From Rhodopirellula baltica (GTDB lineage Bacteria > Planctomycetota > Planctomycetia > Pirellulales > Pirellulaceae): a stretch of 57,354 bases of DNA. A program made the translations under genes and the position numbers. The stretch is from the NCBI GenBank assembly GCA_002901265.1, contig PPHI01000016.1, positions 1 through 57,354 on the forward strand, given 5' to 3'. Below the pieces are notes generated by a model. The model did no database searches and was not told where the DNA came from. It was given only the letters and a program-made list of their open reading frames with translations. Each line of letters begins with the position of its first letter. The stretch's first letter is position 1. This document shows positions 1 through 6,497 of the stretch, piece by piece.

Positions 1-78
1 TCGAACCTTGTTGGTCATAGGCGAAGTCTGAGGCCTCGATAGAAAGCTGGAGAACCCACCATCGGCTAAACTACTGGA
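1..78 (+). repeat. RHS-tip cassette leader, copy 1 (left end outside window)
   Basis: These bases match the 3' part of the leader modules found at 13850-14300 and 16128-16574. Shared blocks are CCTTGTTGGTCATAG (6-20), CTCGATAGAAAGCT (about 36-49) and CATCGGCTAAAC (61-72), followed at once by the start codon of an RHS tip. The left part of the module lies outside the window. The function is not known; it could carry the promoter or recombination site of the cassette. Confidence 0.7.
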
Positions 79-1077
79 ATGGTCGCGCTCAATTCATCCA
101 ACCGAAAGCCAATTCGCCGAACAGGCATAGACGACTCCGTCATTCACGCCAGCAATCGCGGGCCGTACTACCATCGCAACCAACAGTACAGCATCACCGC
201 CCTGACCGATTCTTCGGCGGTGATCAAGGAACACTACGCTTATGATGCGTACGGCGGGCTGTCGATCTTCGATGGCAGTGGGAGCAGCCGCAGCGCAACG
301 GCGGAAGGAAATCGATACGCGTACACCGGTCGCGAGTGGGACGAGGAGCTAGGACTCTACCATTACCGCGCCCGCATGTACGATGCCATCTCAGGACGCT
401 TCTGCTCCAGAGACCCGATTGGGTTTATCGATGGACATAATCTTTATCAATGTAACTTCGTTCTCAGTTCGGCAGATCCGTACGGTACAAAGACGACGGA
501 GCTATTAGTTACTTCTAAGTGGCTCTCCAGAGAAGACTGTGATAATCCAAACACGCATATTCTTTATACTTTTTCATTGAAGGCATGGCCATGTCGCTCA
601 AAGCTCGGCTTTTTTATTCAAGAGGTTAATTTCAATTGTCGCGTCTCAAGCTGTGATGAGAAAAAGCCAGAGCGACCAGGAGAAAACCATCGATACTGGG
701 AAGGTTGGCCCATTGTGAGAAACAGAGGGAAATTTCCTCCAGCACTCGACAATGGGCTTATCGATCCACCTCCTAAAACACGCGGTAAAGTATCGGCCAA
801 TCGAATTGTCAAGTTCTTTTGTGTTTCACCAGACAACATTCGACAACCCGGAGAAATTCTCCAGTCGGAAATGCACCGGGAACTTCCTCAGCGGGCGGAA
901 ACACCCTGTGGCGTGACTTCTGGCTCCTTGCCAGCGACTAACGATGAACCTGCGTACTGGTCCCGTGAAGGTGCCGCAGGTCCTGCATTTACGTCTCTGC
1001 GAAAAAGTTGGAATTGTTGCGATTGTATCAAACGGCAAAAGTTCGTTTCTCGCAGTATTCGGAGCAAGGCTCTATGA
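79..1077 (+). CDS. Displaced RHS C-terminal tip A (RHS core end plus unique tail)
   Basis: A 332-residue fragment of an RHS-repeat protein. Residues 1-30 are a short leader beginning MVALNSSNRKP that is shared with the tip at 14301. Residues 31-115 are the conserved end of the RHS core: YYHRNQQYSITALTDSS, YAYDAYG, YTGREWD, LYHYRARMYD and SGRFCSRDPIGF. From about residue 120 the tail is unique, Cys-rich and unlike the other tips in the window. In the polymorphic-toxin family such tails are the effector part, released after the SRDPxG-type core end. There is no signal peptide and none of the long N-terminal part, so on its own it probably cannot be exported; it looks like a silent or spare tip. 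The tail is visibly less GC-rich than the core, which suggests acquisition. It ends in a TGA that overlaps the next gene (ATGA). I cannot name the tail's activity. Confidence 0.8.
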   Translation: MVALNSSNRKPIRRTGIDDSVIHASNRGPYYHRNQQYSITALTDSSAVIKEHYAYDAYGGLSIFDGSGSSRSATAEGNRYAYTGREWDEELGLYHYRARMYDAISGRFCSRDPIGFIDGHNLYQCNFVLSSADPYGTKTTELLVTSKWLSREDCDNPNTHILYTFSLKAWPCRSKLGFFIQEVNFNCRVSSCDEKKPERPGENHRYWEGWPIVRNRGKFPPALDNGLIDPPPKTRGKVSANRIVKFFCVSPDNIRQPGEILQSEMHRELPQRAETPCGVTSGSLPATNDEPAYWSREGAAGPAFTSLRKSWNCCDCIKRQKFVSRSIRSKAL

Positions 1078-1997
1078 TCTCATCTCGCCAAATTGTCTGT
1101 CTCGTATTGTCAGTAGCAGTACTCTCCCCGGGAGCAGGCGCTATTGGGCAAGAGCGTACATTGACTCGAAAGCCAAGTGGACGCTTGCTAGATGCTGATA
1201 CAAAAGGATCTATTCATATGCTAAGTGAGTCAATCTGTTCGCCGGATCTTATGGTCCCGCGTCGGTCGCGTTCTGCAAGATTGCTGTTCGCGGAGCTTAC
1301 AGTGTCCGAATTGCGGGAATTCGTGCGTTCGCGTCGAGTGTTATCGCTCTTTGCGCGGTGGGAATTAAACAAAAGAGTTGTCGAGGCAAAAATGATTGAG
1401 ACGGGGGGTGATTCCCTCAAGCTATCATCCGAATTCTGGGACGATTTCTTTGACGCGACGCAGAAGATGTATGAGAGTCGCACACCGGATCGATGGGAGC
1501 AATTGGCACGTTCAATGCATTACAAGTCAAATGGCACGCTTGACTTGACGCCAGGCTTCTTGGCAGACGTAACAAATCCGGAAGACGACGTCCGATGCGA
1601 ATTAGATGTTGACAAGAGTACTCTTGTCGTCACTTCAGGAGAGCGTCAAGTTAAGGTTCGAGGCACTAGCGATTCATGGTTAATTGATTGCGTTGCAGTA
1701 GCAGATCAATCGCGACATCTGATTGTTTTGATTCCTACGTTGCCGAATCTCGCAGTGCTCGTTGGTTCTGCTAGCCAAGGCGGTATCGTAGATGCGACCG
1801 AATTTTCTAAGATCGAAACCAACTGGGTGAGCCCTCGGGTTGGGCTACTCGAGTGCTTTCCAATGCCAAGGGACGACGGAAAGTTGATTGTGTACTATGC
1901 CACCTACCAGCAAATTGGAATAGTCGAAATAGACTTGAACACGGGTAGATCCCACAATCATTTTTGCTCTTCGACTAGTCTTTTTCTTCTTCGGTAG
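1074..1997 (+). CDS. Secreted hypothetical protein, candidate immunity partner of tip A
   Basis: I place the start at the ATG at 1074, 22 codons inside the longest frame. It overlaps the tip stop codon as ATGA, and the product then begins with a clear signal peptide (MISSRQIVCLVLSVAVLSPG, cleavage near AIGQ-E). The mature part is about 280 residues, mostly polar, with no family I recognise. The four-base overlap with tip A suggests translational coupling, the usual layout of toxin/immunity pairs. An exported immunity protein would fit an effector acting in the periplasm or on the envelope. That role is inferred from position only; it could equally be an unrelated accessory part of the cassette. 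Confidence 0.65.
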   Translation: MISSRQIVCLVLSVAVLSPGAGAIGQERTLTRKPSGRLLDADTKGSIHMLSESICSPDLMVPRRSRSARLLFAELTVSELREFVRSRRVLSLFARWELNKRVVEAKMIETGGDSLKLSSEFWDDFFDATQKMYESRTPDRWEQLARSMHYKSNGTLDLTPGFLADVTNPEDDVRCELDVDKSTLVVTSGERQVKVRGTSDSWLIDCVAVADQSRHLIVLIPTLPNLAVLVGSASQGGIVDATEFSKIETNWVSPRVGLLECFPMPRDDGKLIVYYATYQQIGIVEIDLNTGRSHNHFCSSTSLFLLR

Positions 1998-2111
1998 ACG
2001 CGTCCACTTCCTAATCCGCAGAAAAGGCAAAAGGTGTCAGGACCGAATGGCACTTAATCGGCGCAAGTCCTATGCCTCTCCAGGTTTGTAGCTGGCACGG
2101 GAAAGGAAAAA

Positions 2112-2235
2112 GGTGTCAGGACTCTTAAATTGGGCTTCAAGCGGCGGACGCACGTCTTGACTGCAGAACTCGGTCATCTTCCACCGCAACCAAAGGGCCG
2201 TTTTGCCACTCTGATTGATTCGTCTGGCAGCGAAG
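2112..2235 (+). repeat. Dispersed repeat R, copy 1 (GGTGTCAGGACTCTTAAA family)
   Basis: About 125 bp starting with GGTGTCAGGACTCTTAAA and continuing through CTTGACTGCAGAACTCGG and CCGCAACCAAAGGG to TCTGATTGATTCGTCTGG. Similar copies lie at 17102-17225 and 17929-18050. The 18-base head alone also occurs at 2507-2524 and 13810-13827, with shorter versions at 2033 and 48602. The last bases, read in frame, give ATLIDSSG, close to the ITALTDSSG of the RHS core, so the unit may be a chimera that ends in an old RHS fragment. The surrounding stretch 1998-2300 has no gene that I can support. Confidence 0.6.
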
Positions 2236-2300
2236 AAGACTGACGTCTCTCGGCACGACGCAGCCATGAGGACCACGGTCCTTTTGGTCGGCAGGCATTG

Positions 2301-2492
2301 GACTCGGACAATAATAATGATCGAAACGCCAAGCGGTTCTGGGGGCTGCGGGAAAGTGACCTGTCAGAACCGATCGCGCGGGGCGATTTTGGGAACGACG
2401 CTTGAAAGCAGCGGATTGTGGATGAGGCTGGATTGTTGGCCTGCGTCTTGTACGTTGATCTCAATCTGGTCCGCGAGAAAGGCAAAAGGTGT
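2301..2492 (+). pseudogene. Remnant of a REP-associated-type (Y1) transposase
   Basis: One frame reads NAKRFWGLRESD, then a TGA at 2403, then KQRIVDEAGLLACVLYVDLN and LVREKGK. The block (V/L)DEAGLLAC-x-YVDLN is, from knowledge of the family, the C-terminal signature of planctomycete transposases of the REP-associated tyrosine (Y1, IS200/RAYT-like) group, which usually read YVDLNPIRAG. The rest of the protein, including the HUH and catalytic Tyr region, is absent, and the frame is broken, so this is a fossil. It runs in frame into the RHS gene downstream. The adjacent GGTGTCAGGACTC repeats may be the REP-like partners of this transposase; that link is inference. Confidence 0.6.
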
Positions 2493-2545
2493 CAAGGAGG
2501 GCAAAAGGTGTCAGGACTCTTAAAGAGGATTCCGGCTAATTTGCG

Positions 2546-2570
2546 GATGGTGCCACCCACAAAACACGAC
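2546..2570 (+). repeat. Cassette junction motif, copy 1
   Basis: A 25-bp motif, GATG(G/A)TGCC(A/G) followed by CCCACAAAACACGAC, present three times: 2546-2570, 13850-13874 and 16128-16152. Here it is joined directly to RHS coding sequence and supplies the ATG at 2547. At 16128 it supplies the TGA stop of the upstream gene. At 13850 it opens the leader module. Sequences on both sides differ between copies except for the 20-30 bp before copies 1 and 2, which makes it a candidate recombination junction. Confidence 0.55.
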
Positions 2571-4910
2571 GCTTCGGGGAACAGACTGAAGGTTCGTGAC
2601 CCCAACGGGGTTGGTCAAGACTGCCTCTACGACGCATTGGGGCGTGACACCCAGTGTACCGATACCGCCAGTGACGTGACGCAGAGCAGTTACGACTTAG
2701 CCGGCAACAAGATCTCTTCGACCGATGCCAAGAACAACGTGACGACCTACGTGTTCGACGCGCGAGGGCGTCAGATCAAGCAGGTTGACCGTCTTTCGGG
2801 TGAGACCGAGTTCGCTTACACGGCCACCGGTCAGCTGGAATCATTGACCGATGCCGAAGACCAGGTCACCAGCTACACCTACGATGATGCCGGCACCAAA
2901 TTGACGGAAACCTACCCGGACCATGTGCCCAGCAGCACGATCGGTCAAGCGGGCTATGGGATCGTCACCTTCACCCCGGACGCGACAGGTCGCACGGTTC
3001 AGCGGACGGATCAGCAAGGTGATACGTGTGACTACACTTACGATTTGGCGGGACGATTGAGCAGCAAGGCCTACACCGGTCATGCCAGTGGACCGCTTTC
3101 GGGCCAAAGCCACACCGACACATTCACCTATGACGACGCAAGCCGAATGCTGACGGCGGTCAGTGGTCGCTACGGAAACACGGTGACCTACACCTATGAC
3201 GATGCCGGTCGCAAAGCCAGTGAAGCGATCCAGATCGGTGGGCAAACCTACACAGTTCTGACCGACTACGACGTGGCGGGCCAAGTGTCCAAGCTGACTT
3301 ACCCGGATGGCAAAGAGGTTGACCGCACTTACACCGACCGCGGACAACTTGCCGGGATCGATTTCGACAGTACGACGATCGACACCCGAACGTACGATGA
3401 TGGTGGCCGGATGCTCAGCAGCACCTACAATAACGGTGTCGGCGAGACACGTGCCTACAACAACGACAACACGCTGGCGAGTATCAGCTTCAGCGGGGCG
3501 TCGATCGGTAATTTCAGCTACGACTGGGACGCCAATAAGAACAAGACCAGTGAGGGGATCACGGGGACGATGAGCGGTTTCGGTTTTGATGTCGGTGCGA
3601 GTGGCTACGACGACGAGGATCGCCTCGTCTCGTGGGAGCGAGACGACAACAACCTGGACCAGGCTTGGAACCTGAGCTTAGTTGGCGACTGGGACAGCTA
3701 TACCGAAAATGCCAGTGTGCAAACTCGGACCCATGGTGATACACACGAGTTGCTGACGGTTGCCGGCCAAGCGGTCAATCACGATGCCAAGGGGAACCAA
3801 ACTCTGATTCCGGCGATCCTGCGTCCTGGCAGTGACCCGCTATCGATGGCATGGGACTTCGAGAACAAGCTGATTTCGGCGGACGTCGACAACGACTCGG
3901 TGGCCGATGTGACCTATCAATGGGACGCACTGGGGCGACGGGTCGGGCGTGACGACGGCACAACCGCAACAGTGTTCGTCCAGTCGGGGCAGCAAACGAT
4001 TGCCGACTACACCTCAGGTGCGGCGGCCTCCAGTCCCACCTACGACTACGTCTATGCGTCTTACATCGACGAACCGGTCATGCGGTCAGGAAGCGGCGGC
4101 AACAGATACTACCATCGCAACCAACAGTACAGCATCACTGCGCTGACCGATTCGAGCGGTGGGATTGTTGAGCGATACGCCTATGATGCCTATGGCAATC
4201 TGTCGGTGTTCGACGGGAGCGGAACGGCACGTACGGCAACGGCCGATGGGAACCGCTACACCTATACCGGTCGCGAATGGGACGATGAGTTATCGCTCTA
4301 CCACTACCGGGCACGGATGTACGATCCGCTCAGCGGGCGGTTTTGCTCCAGAGATCCAATCGGGTTCGAGGGTAGTCCGTGGTTGCTCTACGAGTACGTT
4401 GATTCGCAACCTTTAATCAATTTCGATCCGTTTGGGTTAGAGGTTAACAATCATCACCCTGATGGTCCGGAATATTGCAGATGGGAAGCGTACTTCAAAG
4501 AAAATCCAAGTGATCCAGGTGTGCTTGTCGTTGCAAGTCATTCAAATTCAGAATTTTTTGGTGGCCCGACAGACGATCCCGAGAAGTATATTCCGATTAC
4601 AGTAGAGGAGATGGCCGAGAAAATCAGAAACGATCCTCGGTTCAGGCCACACATTAAGATCGTGTTGTATTGCTGCCATGCTGGCAAGAAAAACCTGGCG
4701 TGTGACCTAGCAAACGAATTGAAATGCACTGTTCAGTCGTACGATACGAAAGTGCATTTATCGGGCGGGAAGATTTACATTCGCCCGAAGATTGTGGATA
4801 TCGGTGTCGAACATCCACCAATCATTTCCAAGCCTGATTGCCCATGGCTTCATTACTGGAATGGAACTGCGTGTGTTCCTTATGCTGGGCCATATCCGCC
4901 ACTCCACTGA
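2547..4910 (+). CDS. RHS repeat protein, N-terminally truncated, with clan CD-like C-terminal tip
   Basis: About 787 residues from the ATG at 2547; a GTG at 2418 would only add translated transposase remnant. The body is a run of YD repeats (YDALGR, YDLAGN, YTYDDAG, YDVAGQ and others), followed by the conserved core end YYHRNQQYS, YTGREWD, YHYRARMYD and SGRFCSRDPIGF near residue 620. Such repeats build the shell that encloses an effector. The unique tail, about 155 residues, contains VVASHSN and, about 60 residues later, VLYCCHAGKKNLACDLA. A His followed by a Cys in this spacing resembles clan CD cysteine peptidase-like folds, but this is inference. The usual N-terminal secretion region and signal peptide are missing, so the gene has lost its 5' part at the junction motif. 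The next gene, 5005-5352, may encode its immunity protein. Confidence 0.8.
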   Translation: MVPPTKHDASGNRLKVRDPNGVGQDCLYDALGRDTQCTDTASDVTQSSYDLAGNKISSTDAKNNVTTYVFDARGRQIKQVDRLSGETEFAYTATGQLESLTDAEDQVTSYTYDDAGTKLTETYPDHVPSSTIGQAGYGIVTFTPDATGRTVQRTDQQGDTCDYTYDLAGRLSSKAYTGHASGPLSGQSHTDTFTYDDASRMLTAVSGRYGNTVTYTYDDAGRKASEAIQIGGQTYTVLTDYDVAGQVSKLTYPDGKEVDRTYTDRGQLAGIDFDSTTIDTRTYDDGGRMLSSTYNNGVGETRAYNNDNTLASISFSGASIGNFSYDWDANKNKTSEGITGTMSGFGFDVGASGYDDEDRLVSWERDDNNLDQAWNLSLVGDWDSYTENASVQTRTHGDTHELLTVAGQAVNHDAKGNQTLIPAILRPGSDPLSMAWDFENKLISADVDNDSVADVTYQWDALGRRVGRDDGTTATVFVQSGQQTIADYTSGAAASSPTYDYVYASYIDEPVMRSGSGGNRYYHRNQQYSITALTDSSGGIVERYAYDAYGNLSVFDGSGTARTATADGNRYTYTGREWDDELSLYHYRARMYDPLSGRFCSRDPIGFEGSPWLLYEYVDSQPLINFDPFGLEVNNHHPDGPEYCRWEAYFKENPSDPGVLVVASHSNSEFFGGPTDDPEKYIPITVEEMAEKIRNDPRFRPHIKIVLYCCHAGKKNLACDLANELKCTVQSYDTKVHLSGGKIYIRPKIVDIGVEHPPIISKPDCPWLHYWNGTACVPYAGPYPPLH

Positions 4911-5004
4911 TGCAGCTTTGAATTTGATGAATTGAGTCACGCAATAGTTTTCTTCTGCGTTTGCTGTTTCCGCGGCGTGAGAATGGAATGTTCGAGTAAG
5001 TTAG

Positions 5005-5352
5005 ATGAAACCCAACGTAAAGCTTCTAGCCTTCGTCTTTGCTGCAATTGCTTTGCTGGCTTCTGTTGTTGGGGTTTGGCTTTTGAGAGATAGTCGTGAG
5101 CTTGATTTCTTTCAGGTCGATGATGCTAGTTTTTCTGGAGGCCCTTTGATGCTTGACCCCTTGGAACTCGGTGTCAAGAAGAAGTTGGCGGAAGAAGGCG
5201 ATGGAGAAGCAGCGTATTTGGTCTATCAGCATTATGCATTTGGGTTGGACGACACGAAGCGAGCACAACCTTGGCTTGAGAGGTCGGTAGCTGCAGAGTA
5301 TCCAATCGCGATCAAGGCGCTAGCAAACCTTAAACAGATGAACACAAACTGA
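5005..5352 (+). CDS. Small membrane-anchored Sel1-like protein, candidate immunity
   Basis: 115 residues. Residues 7-27 (LLAFVFAAIALLASVVGVWLL) form one membrane segment or uncleaved signal anchor. The rest would face the periplasm and includes AAYLVYQHYAFGLDDTKRA and WLERSVAAEYPIAIKALANL, a pattern like one or two Sel1/TPR helical repeats. It follows the RHS tip by 94 bp and is closed by the terminator at 5427-5448, so it is the last gene of that cassette. Position and small size suggest an immunity role; no direct evidence. Confidence 0.6.
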   Translation: MKPNVKLLAFVFAAIALLASVVGVWLLRDSRELDFFQVDDASFSGGPLMLDPLELGVKKKLAEEGDGEAAYLVYQHYAFGLDDTKRAQPWLERSVAAEYPIAIKALANLKQMNTN

Positions 5353-5426
5353 AACACGGGATAAGAGCAATCAAAAGTGACCAGTAGTTTTTCGGGGGTA
5401 ACACCCGGTGAAATGACGTTCAATGA

Positions 5427-5448
5427 GGCCGCCGCGAGGCGGCCTTTT
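5427..5448 (+). terminator. Intrinsic terminator
   Basis: Stem GGCCGCC (5427-5433), loop GCGA, stem GGCGGCC (5438-5444), then TTTT. It lies 75 bp after the stop of the small membrane protein and reads on the plus strand. Confidence 0.8.
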
Positions 5449-5453
5449 CTGCT

Positions 5454-5595
5454 GGCGGGCAGGATGCCCGCCTGTTCTTCGGCGGGATGCCGAACACGCG
5501 CAACGACCGGGCAACGAACGCGCACCAGTGAGCGCACCGGAGCGCTAGCGACAGCGACGACAGGATGTCGTCGCAATCTTCGGGCACGATGCCCG
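5454..5595. repeat. Array of short hairpins sharing an RSGAT loop
   Basis: Four palindromes with the same five-base loop type but different stems. GGCGGGC loops over AGGAT (5454-5472). TTCGGC loops over GGGAT (5478-5494). GCGACGAC loops over AGGAT (5554-5574). CGGGC loops over ACGAT (5581-5595). A fifth hairpin without this loop, AGCGC around ACCGGA, is at 5531-5546. Because stems differ while pairing is kept, structure rather than sequence is conserved. Not a CRISPR: there are no constant repeats or spacers. Confidence 0.7.
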
Positions 5596-6497
5596 CCAGC
5601 CTGGATTAGAGCGCACTCGCCGAAGGCAGGCGGGCCCGGATGGCCGCTGCATGACACAGCCCGGTGATAGAACGCCCGTCTGCTGGAAACCGTCGATGCG
5701 CAAACCGACGCGGCACCTGACCCAACGAACCGCAGATCAGCGAGGCAACTCATCTGAGTAGATGGACGCCGGGTACCCTGGTCATGGATCACCGATTTGA
5801 CCCACCCGCCGGAGCTGTTTCCGGGGGCGTTAAACTTGCGTAGGAAAAACCTGGCACCGCGTAGGGTGTCGGTAGAATCAGGAATGTCGATAGGAACGGT
5901 AATCGAAGCACTGCAATTCCTGCCTTCTCGGCCGATCGGGGAGATTGAGTGCTCAAATGGCACGTTTTCGAAGGCATATATAGTAGAGGGACTTACTCTC
6001 GCACCATTTACGTTCGTTTTTGGCGATCCCGCATAATCGGACCGGGAATCTTCGAGTCCGTGATCGGTTTTCCGAGAATACTCATGCCGACGTGGACGAG
6101 ATGCCGATCCCTCCACACGCGGTCCGTCGTGGCCGTATCTGCAAAAGCTGCTGCAACAATCTCTGGCTGAAATAAACGCCACGCTGTCAGCAATCACAGC
6201 CCATCGGGCTGCGTGATCCTGGACCACCTCAAATCTACTTGGTCCAACTCAAGAGCCGAACGCCTTGGCTCGCCCCGTCGATTTGGCACGACAAACAAAG
6301 AATTTGTCACGTCTCCGATTTGATCATATCGGTCTCAAACACGGCGAAAAAGGCGTTTTTTCCGTTTGTCACCTTTGCCATCCCATTTCAACTCAAAGAA
6401 GTTGGTAAGGGAACGTGATGCAGATACGGTTCTGCTAAAGCGGTGCGATGGATATTTAGATGACAAACATGACACTTAAATTTACTGGAGCATTGCG
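5596..6497. other. Gene-less stretch before the primase-helicase gene
   Basis: About 900 bp in which I find no convincing gene. Frames such as 5797-6036 and a 331-codon antisense frame (5232-6227) lack ribosome sites, signal sequences and recognisable motifs. A/T-rich DNA around 6330-6490, with GGCGTTTTTTCCGTTTG near 6351, probably holds the promoter of the primase-helicase gene. Confidence 0.45.

Noticed and set aside
2841..3347. 168-codon minus-strand frame
   Set aside because: Antisense to the YD-repeat coding sequence.
5454..5595. Possible CRISPR array
   Set aside because: Stems differ in sequence, no constant repeat and no spacer of even length; no cas gene nearby.
5232..6227. 331-codon open frame on the minus strand
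   Set aside because: Overlaps the terminator, the hairpin array and the end of the small membrane protein gene; low-complexity Arg/Ala composition and no motif.
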